From Geminocystis sp. NIES-3709 (lineage in GTDB: Bacteria > Cyanobacteriota > Cyanobacteriia > Cyanobacteriales > Cyanobacteriaceae): DNA of 64,000 nucleotides. This document shows, piece by piece, positions 44,571 through 54,545 of this stretch. The stretch's first letter is position 1. Every line of letters starts with the position of its first letter. The stretch is taken from assembly GCF_001548115.1 (NCBI RefSeq), contig NZ_AP014821.1:2731262-2795261 (forward strand). Reading direction: 5' to 3'. The notes beneath the pieces are model-generated. The model was not told the DNA's origin. It saw nothing but the letters and a program-made list of their open reading frames with translations, and did not search any database. Made by a program: the position numbers and the translations under genes.

Positions 44571-45032
44571 ATGACAGTAATTGAGAAACTAGACTTAAAA
44601 GATTTATACGAAATTGATGATTATTTATGGATACAAGAAACCGTAAAATTATTAAAAGAAAAAAAATTTAATGAACTAGATTTAGAAAATTTAATTGAGG
44701 AGTTAGATGATTTGCGGAGAGAAAAAAAACATAAAGTAGAAAGTCTTTTAGAGCAAATAATTAGACATTTATTATTATTGCAATATTGGGAGGAAGAAAG
44801 AGAAAGAAATTATCGTCATTGGCTCTCAGAAGTTATCAGTTTTAGAGGACAAATTAAGAGACGGATGACTAAAAATTTTTATAACTATTTAGATGAGAAT
44901 ATCTCACAAATTTATGAATACGCTAGAAAATATGTCAAAGCTAAATCAGGATTAGATATTTTTCCTGTAGATTGTCCATATACATTACAGCAATTATTAG
45001 ATGAAGATTGGTTTCCTCAATTTTTAAAATAA
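44571..45032 (+). CDS. DUF29 domain-containing protein
   Basis: 153 residues. The opening KDLYEIDDYLWIQETVKLLK, then ELDLENLIEELDDLRREKKH and LLEQIIRHLLLLQYW, is the DUF29 signature, a small helical family expanded in cyanobacteria. The C-terminal KARSGLDxFP-like element appears as KAKSGLDIFPVDCPYTLQQL. No function is established for the family; it has been suspected of belonging to mobile or toxin-antitoxin gene content because of its copy number. ATG at 44571 follows AAAAAAGGTAAC. Confidence 0.88.
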   Translation: MTVIEKLDLKDLYEIDDYLWIQETVKLLKEKKFNELDLENLIEELDDLRREKKHKVESLLEQIIRHLLLLQYWEEERERNYRHWLSEVISFRGQIKRRMTKNFYNYLDENISQIYEYARKYVKAKSGLDIFPVDCPYTLQQLLDEDWFPQFLK

Positions 45033-45155
45033 TTAATATATAGCGATAACTGTTGTGAATTTAATGGATTACCAATTTCAGAGCATTTTAATGAATAGTC
45101 AATCCTTCCTGAAATTTGTACGATAAAATATCAAAAATAATTTTATTATACATTT

Positions 45156-46172
45156 ATGAGTCGAGAATTAACAACAAGATTTTTATCAGAAAATGAATAT
45201 AAAAAATGGGCAAAATTTGTATTAGAATCCCCAACGGGAAGTATTTATAGTTTGCCTGAATATTTAGAAATTTTATGTCAAATAACAGGAGATAGTTTTA
45301 GGATTTTAGGTGTATTTCAAGGAATAGAATTAGTTGGTGGTATTGCTCTTTATGAAACCTGGTCTGCTTTTTCTTTAGTTGCGGTAGCTTCTCCTCGATC
45401 ACTTTTATCTTTTCATAGTCCAGTTTTAAAACATTATTCGAGTAATTATCCTAGTAAAATAAGAGCTAGATATGTGGCTATTTTAGAGAGTTTAATTAAC
45501 AAATTATTAGAATTACCCTATGTTTATTTAAACCTTAGTATTTCTCATTTAATTAATGATATGAGACCTTTTTTAAAAGTGGGATGGCAAGTTTATCCCC
45601 ATTATACTTATATTATTAATCTTAAAGACACTAATAAAGTTTGGTTAAATATAGAGCAAAATTTACGGCGTTTAGTCGATCGAGCTGTAAAAAATGGTTT
45701 AAATTTTAGTGATGATGATGATTTTGATAGTTTTTATAAATTGCATTCAGAAACTTATCAAAGAAAAGGATTACAATTATATTTGTCAGAAAATCAGTAT
45801 CGAAAATATTATGAACTTTTGCGGGAAAAAAATCTTTGCCGACTTCATCAAGTACGTTTAAATAACGGTCAATCGATCGGTGCATTTCTAATTTTAAACG
45901 ATAATAAATCTCGCAGTTATACTATTTTTGCGGGGAGTGATCATAATTACTTAAATCTTGGTAGTGCCACTTTTTTGCGTTGGAAATCTTTTGAACATTT
46001 AGGAAAACTTGGATATGAAACTAATGATTTAATGGGATCTTCATTAAACAAAGTTGGTCATTTTAAAAATCAATTAGGAGGAGAATTAGTTACTAACTGG
46101 ATAGTGATAAAACCGCCTCATTGGAGTTATCTTATTTATCGAAAATTTGTTGAATTTACAAAGTTAAAATGA
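45156..46172 (+). CDS. FemAB/GNAT-like acyltransferase
   Basis: 338 residues. The N-terminal half (GSIYSLPEYLEILCQITGDS, FRILGVFQGIELVGGIALYE) and C-terminal half with LNNGQSIGAFLILNDN and SRSYTIFAGSDHNY form the double-GNAT arrangement of FemAB/BioF2-like proteins (Acetyltransf_6). These transfer aminoacyl or acyl groups, for example in peptidoglycan bridges or polysaccharide decoration. The flippase gene starts 60 bases later on the same strand, so a role in surface polysaccharide is likely. The acyl donor is unknown. Confidence 0.82.
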   Translation: MSRELTTRFLSENEYKKWAKFVLESPTGSIYSLPEYLEILCQITGDSFRILGVFQGIELVGGIALYETWSAFSLVAVASPRSLLSFHSPVLKHYSSNYPSKIRARYVAILESLINKLLELPYVYLNLSISHLINDMRPFLKVGWQVYPHYTYIINLKDTNKVWLNIEQNLRRLVDRAVKNGLNFSDDDDFDSFYKLHSETYQRKGLQLYLSENQYRKYYELLREKNLCRLHQVRLNNGQSIGAFLILNDNKSRSYTIFAGSDHNYLNLGSATFLRWKSFEHLGKLGYETNDLMGSSLNKVGHFKNQLGGELVTNWIVIKPPHWSYLIYRKFVEFTKLK

Positions 46173-46232
46173 ACCATTTAATATGAACATTTAAAACTAA
46201 TTTAACTCAACTATATTTGAGTTTAGAAAAAA

Positions 46233-47669
46233 ATGAGTATAAAACAAAAAACTATTCAAGGGTTTTTTTGGTCAATCCTTCAAAATTGGGGTAGTCAAGC
46301 AGGTTCATTCATTGTCTTTTTAATTTTAGCTCGTTTATTAACTCCTGAAGATTTCGGTTTAGTGAGTCTGGCTAATGTGCTTTTAGCTTTGATGAATATT
46401 TTTCTTGAACAAGGGTTAAGTTCTGCATTAATTCAACGAGAAAAATTAGAGAGAGAACATTTAGATACCGTTTTTTGTACTCAAGTAATAATCGGAATCT
46501 TTTTAACTTTAATTAGTTTTTTTCTAGCCGATTCGATCGCAAATATTTTTAATCAACCGCAATTAATACCTATTATTAAATGTTTATCTTTTTTATTTAT
46601 TATTAATTCTTTTGGTCATGTTTACCAAGCAATTTTAAAGCGAGAATTAAACTTTAAAATCATGGCAATTCGCTCATTAATTGCAATTTTTATTAGCGGA
46701 ATTTTAGCTATCTTTATCGCTTTTTTAGGAGCAGGAGTTTGGAGTTTAGTTATTCAACAATTTGTTTTTGAATCTATCGTGGTTTTAGTAATGTCAAAAG
46801 CTGTTAATTGGCGACCTATGTTCAGATTTTCTTATAGACATTTTCAAGAATTATTTAGTTTTAGTTTTTATGTTTTATCATATCAATTTATGAATTTTGT
46901 TGAAAGAAAATTTGATAATTTACTCGTTGGTTATTTTTTAGGTGAAATTGCTTTAGGATATTATACGATCGCCCATCGTATTTTAGAAGTAATGAATCAA
47001 TTATTAGTAGGGACATTAAATCAAGTTGCTTTACCTTTATTTGCTCGTTTACAAAATCATTCTCAAAGTTTTTTAGAGACTTTTTATCGCGCAACTCAAT
47101 GGACTTGTTTAATAACTTTTCCTATATTTTCTGCCACTATTATTCTTAGTTCAGAATTAATAATAACTTTATTTGGAGAAAAGTGGCTTCATGTTATTCC
47201 GATTATGCAAATATTAAGTTTAGGAGGAATAATTTACACAATTACTTCCTTTCAAAAATCTGCTTTTTTAGCTTTAGGAAAACCAAATTTACAGTTGAAA
47301 TTAGGACTAATTAATAGTATTTTAAATTTCGTTTTTTGTTTAACAGCCGTAAAATGGGGTGTGACAGCGATCGCTCTTGCTTATGTAACGAGTAATTATA
47401 TTGTGTTTCCGATTGGACAACTAATGTTAAATAGACTAATTATTCTTTCTTGGAAAACTTATTTAAGTAAATTTTTAGCTCCTATAACTTGTACATTAAT
47501 GATGATTTTAGGTTTATTATTAACCAAAATAATCTTAACTCCATATCTGAGTCCGTTACTTATTTTAATTAGTTGCTCAATAATTGGATTTTTAATTTAT
47601 CTTGTAACTTTAAGAATATTTTTTACTGAATTATTTAAAGAAATATTAAATTTAATTAGCGGTACTTAA
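46233..47669 (+). CDS. Wzx/WzxC-type polysaccharide flippase (MOP superfamily)
   Basis: 478 residues with about 12-14 hydrophobic helices. The start KQKTIQGFFWSILQNWGSQA, LARLLTPEDFGLVSLANVLL and EQGLSSALIQREKLEREHLD is the WzxC/lipopolysaccharide exporter signature. It moves lipid-linked oligosaccharide from the cytoplasmic to the outer face of the inner membrane before polymerisation. It could serve the glycan island at 16.5-31.8 kb, but this link is only by function and proximity. Paired with the FemAB-like gene upstream. Confidence 0.92.
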   Translation: MSIKQKTIQGFFWSILQNWGSQAGSFIVFLILARLLTPEDFGLVSLANVLLALMNIFLEQGLSSALIQREKLEREHLDTVFCTQVIIGIFLTLISFFLADSIANIFNQPQLIPIIKCLSFLFIINSFGHVYQAILKRELNFKIMAIRSLIAIFISGILAIFIAFLGAGVWSLVIQQFVFESIVVLVMSKAVNWRPMFRFSYRHFQELFSFSFYVLSYQFMNFVERKFDNLLVGYFLGEIALGYYTIAHRILEVMNQLLVGTLNQVALPLFARLQNHSQSFLETFYRATQWTCLITFPIFSATIILSSELIITLFGEKWLHVIPIMQILSLGGIIYTITSFQKSAFLALGKPNLQLKLGLINSILNFVFCLTAVKWGVTAIALAYVTSNYIVFPIGQLMLNRLIILSWKTYLSKFLAPITCTLMMILGLLLTKIILTPYLSPLLILISCSIIGFLIYLVTLRIFFTELFKEILNLISGT

Positions 47670-48043
47670 ACATAAAAAGGAGAGAAAAAGAGTTATATAG
47701 TATTCCTAAATTATTTGTGAACAATCAATTATTAGAAAATCACCTCAGTTCGACATAAAATTTTTGATTAAGGTAGCATAGAGGAGATAGTAGATAGTAG
47801 GAATAATTGATTTAAACATTAGTCAAATTGATTTTAGATAATTATTTACCCTTATTTAATTCTTTTGTTAAGGTAAAATATCCTTAGAAGTTTATTAATA
47901 ATAAGGTTTCTAACATCGAACTCAGGTAGAAAATAATATCAAAGATACTGATAATCTTGCTTTTTGCTTTTTTAATTACGTTTTTTTTAACAAGTTAGAT
48001 AATATTGCTATATTTGTGAATCTATTTTTTTCTATAAAAATTC
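47670..48043. other. Gene-free stretch between convergent genes
   Basis: 374 AT-rich bases between the flippase and sugar kinase stops. No RNA gene, clear terminator or repeat was found beyond an ATTGCTATA word at 48003, a fragment often seen in MITE ends of this genome. Confidence 0.45.
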
Positions 48044-48913
48044 TTAAACAAAAGTATCATAAAAACCTCGATCGAAAGTAGTAGCCCCTTGTATTCCGAT
48101 GATCTTACTTGCAAATTCTTGGGCGCGTTGGAGGGTAGTTGATATATCCCAACCTTTGACAATACCAAGAAGTAAAACACTACTAAAAGCATCTCCTGCA
48201 CCTACAGTATCAACTACTGAAATAGTAGAAGGGGGACAAATTTGATGTCTAGTTGTATTGCGATTAAATGATATTACTCCAGCTTTTCCTAAAGTAACAG
48301 TTATTTGCTCTATGGGATTATGACAAAACAAAGATTCAACTTGATATATCGTATCTTTTTCTTGAGGTACAATAAAAGATAATTCTTCCTTATTTAATTT
48401 TAACCATAATGTTTGCGTTAGTAGAGATTCGATCGAGTTCAAGTTCCAAAAGGGCGATCGAAGGTTAACATCAAGAAAGATAGAAGGGGAAATATTTTTT
48501 TTAATACTTTCAAGGGTTGTTTTAGAAGTATTATTTCTTAAAGCTAAACTGCCATGATAAAGGATACTATTTTTATCGAGATAGGGAATATAAGATGAAT
48601 CGATAAAATCATAGGCACTATTTTCCACTATATTGTAATGAGGCTCGTTGTCCTTAAATTCTACATTGACAACTCCTGTGGGGTACTGTTTATCAGTTTG
48701 TATCCCAGACAAATCCATCCCCCAATCCGTTATACTTTGCTTAATCTTTTCCCCTTCCGAGTCGTTGCCCACCCGAGAGATAAATAAGGGAGAGACTCCA
48801 AAACCTTGTAAATGCCAAGCCACATTAAAAGGGGCTCCTCCTAACACCATCTTACCATCCGGAAATCGATCGAATAAAACTTCACCAAAAATAATTACTT
48901 GTGGGTTACTCAT
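48044..48913 (-). CDS. PfkB-family carbohydrate kinase (fructokinase-like)
   Basis: 289 residues from the ATG at 48913 (MSNPQVIIFGEVLFDRFPDG); an in-frame start at 48937 would add 8 residues. Family marks are GGAPFNVAWHLQGFG near residue 25, VSRVGNDSEG-like FISRVGNDSEGEKI, and the second PfkB signature with anion hole and catalytic Asp, DTVGAGDAFSSVLLLG, near 240. Fructokinase is the most probable activity, phosphorylating fructose from sucrose breakdown; related ribokinases are possible. Monocistronic. Confidence 0.87.
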   Translation of the reverse strand: MSNPQVIIFGEVLFDRFPDGKMVLGGAPFNVAWHLQGFGVSPLFISRVGNDSEGEKIKQSITDWGMDLSGIQTDKQYPTGVVNVEFKDNEPHYNIVENSAYDFIDSSYIPYLDKNSILYHGSLALRNNTSKTTLESIKKNISPSIFLDVNLRSPFWNLNSIESLLTQTLWLKLNKEELSFIVPQEKDTIYQVESLFCHNPIEQITVTLGKAGVISFNRNTTRHQICPPSTISVVDTVGAGDAFSSVLLLGIVKGWDISTTLQRAQEFASKIIGIQGATTFDRGFYDTFV

Positions 48914-49011
48914 GAATATATAATATACGGTTGACACATTTTCAAGGACTTAAGCATAAGTCGTCAAATCCTTAAGCTATAATTTAATTGCTAACTATTT
49001 ACTTTGAGACT

Positions 49012-49548
49012 ATGGTAACAGTAATTACGAAACCAACTTTTACTTTAGATGATTTTTTAGCTAATCCCCCCAATCATCAAGAGTGGATTGACGGAGAATT
49101 AAAGGAGACAACAGGAATGACGATTAGACACAGCAAAATACAAGCTAAATTGGCTCGTTTATGGGGAAATTATGTTAATGACTCTCAACAAGAAGGAGAA
49201 ATTTACACGGAATTGCCTTGTAAAACCCTGAAACAAGGAAGAAGGCCTGATGTTTGTTATCTTACCTCAGAATTGGTCAAAAATTATAGTAATGCCCCTA
49301 GTTTACCTCAAAGTCCACCGTTAATTGCGGAAATTGCTTCTCCGGCAGATTCTGCAGAAGATTTGTTTGCTAAAGCCAACGAATATTTAGCTTCTGGTGC
49401 TGAGGAAGTATGGTTAGTTTTGCCTGAAAATGAGAAAGTTATTATTATTATCCTCGATCGAACTTTAGTTTTCAGTAATGATGATATAGTAACAACCCAA
49501 AAAGTTTTAACAGGTTTTAATATCACCATCAATGATTTATTTAAGTAA
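49012..49548 (+). CDS. Uma2 family protein (PD-(D/E)XK nuclease-like)
   Basis: 178 residues from the ATG at 49012; the longer in-frame TTG start at 48988 is not needed. Typical Uma2/DUF820 features: FTLDDFLANPPNHQEWIDGE, EIYTELPCKTLKQGRRPDVC, LIAEIASPADSAEDLFAKAN and EYLASGAEEVWLVLPENEK. The D-(x)n-E-x-A pattern is nuclease-like, but the biological role of this hugely expanded cyanobacterial family is unknown. Divergent from the sugar kinase gene. Confidence 0.93.
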   Translation: MVTVITKPTFTLDDFLANPPNHQEWIDGELKETTGMTIRHSKIQAKLARLWGNYVNDSQQEGEIYTELPCKTLKQGRRPDVCYLTSELVKNYSNAPSLPQSPPLIAEIASPADSAEDLFAKANEYLASGAEEVWLVLPENEKVIIIILDRTLVFSNDDIVTTQKVLTGFNITINDLFK

Positions 49549-49670
49549 AGATCGCACATCTTATCACCTAAATCTTACCTCAATAGGATTTTAGTATTAT
49601 TACATCTACAGTACATTATTTCTACTTTTGTCCTACTTTATCTTTTATTGCAAGGGTGTTTAGGTTTAAT

Positions 49671-49699
49671 CACTTATTACTTATTACTTATTACTTAGG
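49671..49699. repeat. Short tandem repeat of ACTTATT
   Basis: CACTTATTACTTATTACTTA then TTACTTAGG: about four units of 7 bases, between Uma2 and the end of ppc. Likely replication slippage; no functional sign. Confidence 0.6.
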
Positions 49700-49809
49700 C
49701 CATTTCCAAGAAAGAATTTACCCATCTTCTTTATAATTTCCTCTTTGTGTTTTGGGGGCTAGGGGGATTTAGCAGGTATATTTATTATTAGAAATCACCT
49801 TATTAATCA

Positions 49810-52800
49810 TCAACCAGTGTTGCGCATACCAGCGGCAATACCATTGATAGTTAACAACGCACCTCTTAACAACTCATCTTTGCTATAGCGGAAGTGAATT
49901 AAACCTGCTTTGTCTTGACTTGCATATTGTCTCAAACGTTTCAGTAAGGATACTTGCAAAAATCCTAACGGTACGATCGTACCATTTCTTAGTTGCACAG
50001 ATCGTTGTAGTTCAGGATCATTATCTAATAATCTTTCTTGTTCATTTATTTGCAAGACTATATCACGACTGAGATAGTATTCTTTGGCAATTTGGTTAAA
50101 TACCTTCTGAAAACGTTCTTTATCTTCATCTTTCGACAATTCCGCCACATAATGACTAGCCATCTGCAAATCAACTTTAGAAAGAGTCATCTCCGCTTTA
50201 GAAATTACCATCTTAAAGAAAGGCCACTTTAAATAAAAATAGCGCAATAACTTCAAATTTTCGATCGGTTCTTGATTTAAAAAGTCTTGTAGTGCAGTAC
50301 CTACTCCATACCATGCCGGAAGTAGGAAACGACTTTGAGTCCAACTAAAAACCCAAGGAATAGCACGGAGAGAGGATATATCTTTTTTCCCACTGCTACG
50401 ACGGGCAGGACGAGAGCTTATTTGTAATTTACTAATTTCTTCAATAGGCGTTACCGATAAAAAGAAGTCGATAAAGTCGGGTTGTTCATATATTAATTGA
50501 CGATAGGCTTTACGAGACGACGCAGAAATTTCTTCCATTATCTCATTCCAAGGCTCAATATCATCAAAACCGCTACCGAGTAAACTAGCTTGAATAACCG
50601 CAGTACTGATGGTTTCAAGATTATATAATGCCAATTCAGGCAGAGAGTATTTAGACGCTAACACTTCTCCTTGTTCAGTAATTTTAATTCTACCGTCGAT
50701 CGTAGAGGTCGGTTGTGCTAAAATAGCGGCGTAAGCTGGCCCTCCACCACGTCCTACAGAGCCACCACGACCATGAAATATTTTTATATCTAAACCGTAT
50801 TTATCCCCGATTCTAGCAAGGGTTTTTTGTGCTTTGTGAATTTCCCAGTTACTGCTTAAAAATCCTGAATCTTTGTTACTATCCGAGTAACCTAACATCA
50901 CCTCTTGTAAATTTTTAGGAAATAATTCAGGTAGGATGAGGTTAGAGGAGAATTTAATATTTTCATAGCCTCCTGTCAAACAAGCCTTATATAAAGGTAA
51001 CTCGAACAATTCAGACATTACCATCGGCGCTCGTTTTAAGTCTTCCACTGTCTCGAATAATGGTACGATACGAATACTTGTTACTCCTAAAATGGGATCA
51101 TATAATCCTGCTTCTTTTGCCAATAACAAGACTTCTAGGACATCGCTGACATAGTTTGTCATGCTGATAATATAGGTATGACATATATCTAAGCCAAATT
51201 CTAATTGTAAGGCTTTTAATACTTTAAAGGTTTCGATCGTCTCAATAGTAGGATCTGAGAATGTAACCTCCGTTGGAATCAAAGGACGACGGGTTTTCAA
51301 TTCCTGTACTAACCATTCGGTTTTTTCTGCTTCCGATAATTCGTTGTAGGGTTTATCTAACACGCCTAAATACTCAGCAATTTCGTTAAGAGCTTCGGAG
51401 TGACGAGAAGAGTCTTGACGAAAATCGAGAGGAGTGAGATGAAAACCAAATATTTCTACTTGAGAGATTAAATGATCTAATTCTTGGCATTTTAAACCCG
51501 TTTTTTCTAGGTTTATTTTAATTAAGTTTAGATCTTCTAACAACTCAAATTTTGAGGGATAGAGATTATCTTCTTTATTTGCTAGTTTGATCGATTTTCT
51601 GGTATCGGGATTTGATAAGGCTTGATTTCGAGCTTGAGTATTTTTTAATCTTTGCTCAATATAAGCTAATTTTAAGCGGTAAGGTTCTTGACGATAGCGA
51701 ACATACAATTTATCATACAGTTCTGGCATCCGAATACGATCGCGTTCTAAAGAATCTAATAATTCAGGTAATACATTACACCAGTGTAAAGATAAACTGA
51801 GAATATCGTTAAGTTGTTCCATCGAACTTAAATACTTATCAATGACAAGATTACGTTGATAACAAGCTGTTGACCATGTTACCTCTGGAGTCACAAACGG
51901 ATTACCATCTCGATCGCCTCCTACCCATGAACCAAAATAACAAAATTTGTGAGTTGGGGGTTTTAATTTAGGGAAAGTATTATGTAACGCCTGTTTTAAA
52001 CGAATAAACAATTCGGGAATAGTGTCAAATAAAACCTCTTGAAAGTAGTGTAAAGCATAGTCGACCTCATCTAAAACCGTTGGCTTAAATTGATGAAGTT
52101 CATCAGTACGCCACCATAAACGAACTTCTTCCATCAAACGTTGACGATAGTTTTCAGCTTCCCAAGAATTGGTTAAACCCATGGCACGATAAGACTCTTC
52201 GGCGGTGTCCAATTTTTCCAAAATGAAAGAAATACGCCGTTGTTTTTTCCGAATAGTATGACGAACAATTTCGGTGGGGTGAGCGGTGAAAACTAAGCTA
52301 ATATCTAATTTATCTAGTAATTGTTGAATTTTGGGGGGAGGCATATTCAACTTTTGTAAATGAGGGAAAAGCCAATGAAAAGTACCCCCACTAGCAGGAT
52401 TTTCTTTGGGATTAAAATAACTAGGATTTTCTTCCCCATTAGTCAAAACTGAAGGCTTGTGATTTTTTGATTCGGGGGGTTGAATAGCGTTAACTTGATC
52501 TTCTGTTGTAGTTCTGCGAATTAACTTTTGCGTTCTTTGTTCGTAATGTTGTTCTACAATGTTAATTAATTGGAAATATAGGGCAAAAGCACGAGCCGAT
52601 TTAATAGCATCATCTAACTCTAATTGTTCAATCCACTTACTTGCTGAAATTTCTTGAGCTGTAGTTGTTTGACCTTCAGGAGAACAAGCAGACTTCAATT
52701 TATCCAACAAATCCACCAATTCTTGTCCACATTCATTCGTTAACACTGATTCCCACAAATTTTCAACTAATTTTAGACGGTGACGCAGTAATAATTCTGA

Positions 52801-52860
52801 ACTGGAATAAATACTCAATTCTTCTTTTTCCTTATAATTTGTGGTGGTTGAAGTCATCAT
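49810..52860 (-). CDS. ppc: Phosphoenolpyruvate carboxylase
   Basis: Carboxylates PEP with bicarbonate to oxaloacetate, the main anaplerotic reaction of cyanobacteria; it feeds the citrate synthase also encoded here. 1016 residues from the ATG at 52860; an earlier in-frame start at 52902 adds 14 residues. Active-site segments: [60 protein letters not shown], the [20 protein letters not shown] loop and the C-terminal [17 protein letters not shown] (inhibitor-binding end, here [18 protein letters not shown]). An N-terminal Thr-rich stretch takes the place of the plant Ser phosphorylation site. Confidence 0.98.
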   Translation of the reverse strand: MMTSTTTNYKEKEELSIYSSSELLLRHRLKLVENLWESVLTNECGQELVDLLDKLKSACSPEGQTTTAQEISASKWIEQLELDDAIKSARAFALYFQLINIVEQHYEQRTQKLIRRTTTEDQVNAIQPPESKNHKPSVLTNGEENPSYFNPKENPASGGTFHWLFPHLQKLNMPPPKIQQLLDKLDISLVFTAHPTEIVRHTIRKKQRRISFILEKLDTAEESYRAMGLTNSWEAENYRQRLMEEVRLWWRTDELHQFKPTVLDEVDYALHYFQEVLFDTIPELFIRLKQALHNTFPKLKPPTHKFCYFGSWVGGDRDGNPFVTPEVTWSTACYQRNLVIDKYLSSMEQLNDILSLSLHWCNVLPELLDSLERDRIRMPELYDKLYVRYRQEPYRLKLAYIEQRLKNTQARNQALSNPDTRKSIKLANKEDNLYPSKFELLEDLNLIKINLEKTGLKCQELDHLISQVEIFGFHLTPLDFRQDSSRHSEALNEIAEYLGVLDKPYNELSEAEKTEWLVQELKTRRPLIPTEVTFSDPTIETIETFKVLKALQLEFGLDICHTYIISMTNYVSDVLEVLLLAKEAGLYDPILGVTSIRIVPLFETVEDLKRAPMVMSELFELPLYKACLTGGYENIKFSSNLILPELFPKNLQEVMLGYSDSNKDSGFLSSNWEIHKAQKTLARIGDKYGLDIKIFHGRGGSVGRGGGPAYAAILAQPTSTIDGRIKITEQGEVLASKYSLPELALYNLETISTAVIQASLLGSGFDDIEPWNEIMEEISASSRKAYRQLIYEQPDFIDFFLSVTPIEEISKLQISSRPARRSSGKKDISSLRAIPWVFSWTQSRFLLPAWYGVGTALQDFLNQEPIENLKLLRYFYLKWPFFKMVISKAEMTLSKVDLQMASHYVAELSKDEDKERFQKVFNQIAKEYYLSRDIVLQINEQERLLDNDPELQRSVQLRNGTIVPLGFLQVSLLKRLRQYASQDKAGLIHFRYSKDELLRGALLTINGIAAGMRNTG

Positions 52861-53286
52861 ATTTTTTATATATCTTATATTTATGGATACGGTCTTACTC
52901 AAACAAGAGAAATTTCAGAAGATAATTATAGAAAAAATGTCTCCCATGAAGGCGATCGGCTTAAGCTAACAGTTATGATACTCTAATTAAACTTGTTCAG
53001 ATTAAAATTTATCAATAATTTAGTTAAACACGTCTTGAATTTACATTTATTAACACTTAAGTACAACAATTACGATCTTAAGATCTTAACGTTAAAAATG
53101 TATTGGATAACGTTTTGTCTGATACATTTTGCCAAATTATTATACAGTAAGGTTCGATCGCTCTTTTTTTAGCTAATAGCTGATAGCTAATTAAACAATC
53201 AAAGATTATCAAACATTAGCCCAAATCCTTTTTACCAATGACAAAATCTTTACGTTTTGAGACACAACCTAAATAGGAATGCTATA
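52861..53286. other. Upstream region of ppc with a 12-bp palindrome and a repeat end
   Basis: 426 bases. The perfect palindrome GATCTTAAGATC is at 53074-53085, in a position suited to an operator of ppc. At 53250-53286 the complement reads TATAGCATTCCTATTTAGGT, which resembles the repeat end at 61455 (TATAGCAGTCCTAAATAGGT). No RNA or ORF. Confidence 0.45.
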
Positions 53287-53739
53287 TTATTCATTATCAA
53301 TTATCTTTTCAATGATGGCTTTTCTTCCCAGTCGATCGTCAATTTCTAAATTAACTTTGATATAATTAGGTGGTAAATTGGGTAATAATTCTGACCATTC
53401 GATCGCAGTTATACCCGGTTCAACTTCAATGCCTGTCCAATAATTTTCTAGGTGTAAATCTTTAATTTGTTGAGAATTTAAACGATATAAATCAATATGA
53501 TAAAGAGGTATTTTTCCTTCTAAATATTCATTAATTAAAGTAAAAGTTGGACTCACGATCGAGTCCTTAATTCCTAATGCTTCTCCTAATCCCTGAATTA
53601 AAGTTGTTTTTCCTGCACCCAAATTACCACTCAATAACAAAATGCTATTTGGAGTTAATTCATCTGCTAATTGATGTCCTAATTTTTTCGTTTCTAACTC
53701 ATCACTAAGTAATATAATTTTTTGATAATTTTTATTCAT
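53287..53739 (-). CDS. tsaE: TsaE, tRNA t6A biosynthesis ATPase
   Basis: 150 residues. P-loop LLSGNLGAGKTTLIQGLGEA near residue 34, switch SPTFTLINEYLEG, FHIDLYRL-type YHIDLYRL and GITAIEWSELLPNLPP are the TsaE/YjeE signature. It works with TsaB-TsaD to transfer the threonylcarbamoyl group to A37 of ANN-decoding tRNAs. The YrdC/Sua5 protein at 58866 supplies the activated intermediate. ATG at 53739. Normal length. Confidence 0.94.
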   Translation of the reverse strand: MNKNYQKIILLSDELETKKLGHQLADELTPNSILLLSGNLGAGKTTLIQGLGEALGIKDSIVSPTFTLINEYLEGKIPLYHIDLYRLNSQQIKDLHLENYWTGIEVEPGITAIEWSELLPNLPPNYIKVNLEIDDRLGRKAIIEKIIDNE

Positions 53740-53862
53740 ATTAATATACTTTTCTTGTGAATATTTACTAAATAAGGTTTATTAAAAAATTGATTATTAT
53801 TAAAAACAAAAAAGATAAAACACAGCAATTTGATTAATTATAATTGCAGGATAATTTGATTG

Positions 53863-54195
53863 TTACATTTTAGATAAAGAAGAAACTTTGGCTAATTTTG
53901 TTGGATCTAAACCTTGTAATTCTTCTAAACTTATCCAACCCTCTTTTAACAGTTGTGCAAAGGTAAAAATTAACATAGATTCTCTGGCATCATATTTACC
54001 ATCAAGATCATAACGTTTAGCACTCAAAATATCATGAATTTGCCACAATTGTTCCATCTCAGTCAGATTATTAATTTGATGGCGTATTTGTGTCACTAAA
54101 GTTTCTGTTTCTCGCTGATATGCTGTTTTTAATACTCGTTGGCTAATTTCTATTTCTGTACTTGTCCATTGTGTCTCAGTAATTATTCTTGACAT
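53863..54195 (-). CDS. frp: Fluorescence recovery protein (FRP)
   Basis: 110-residue helical protein that binds the red active form of OCP, releases it from the phycobilisome and speeds return to the orange form. Characteristic stretches: VLKTAYQRETETLVTQIRHQ, the core LWQIHDILSAKRYDLDGKYD and LIFTFAQLLKEGWISLEELQ, closely matching what I know of Synechocystis FRP (same length). The OCP gene is directly upstream on the same strand, but a strong terminator at 54274-54298 suggests frp uses its own promoter, as reported for other species. Older databases list it as hypothetical. Confidence 0.92.
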   Translation of the reverse strand: MSRIITETQWTSTEIEISQRVLKTAYQRETETLVTQIRHQINNLTEMEQLWQIHDILSAKRYDLDGKYDARESMLIFTFAQLLKEGWISLEELQGLDPTKLAKVSSLSKM

Positions 54196-54545
54196 AATAT
54201 GTTTTAAAAAAAGATATAAGAAAATTTAAACATTATTATATTTTATCAATATATTTGAAAAAAAACAAAAAAAAGAGTCCTTCAAAAAGAAAAACTCTAT
54301 GGATTTATTAAGACATAAAATAGCTAATAACTATCTATAAAAAACTATAATCATTTGTGAGAATTTTAGATACTTTTAATTAAAGGAATTAGCTTTTAGC
54401 TGTTAGCCTTTTTTTGATTAAAGAATAAGTAATCAATTATAATGTTGGAAAGAAATTTAACTTCACAATAACTAATTCCTAATTGCTAATTGCTCAGTGC
54501 TAATTAAACATAATTATTTCTCACGATTCATATATGATTGCTATA
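54196..54545. other. ocp-frp intergenic region
   Basis: 350 bases that contain the ocp terminator (54274-54298), leaving 54196-54273 for an frp promoter, which is short and entirely AT. The remainder carries TTAGC/TTAGG and AATTGCTAATTGCT words and ends with ATTGCTATATTAACG next to the ocp stop. No ORF. Confidence 0.5.
54274..54298 (-). terminator. Intrinsic terminator after ocp
   Basis: On the minus strand AGAGTTTTTC-TTTTT-GAAGGACTCT forms a ten-pair stem (two G-U) with a 5-base loop, followed by seven or more T. This is the clearest rho-independent terminator in the window and separates ocp from frp transcription. Confidence 0.8.
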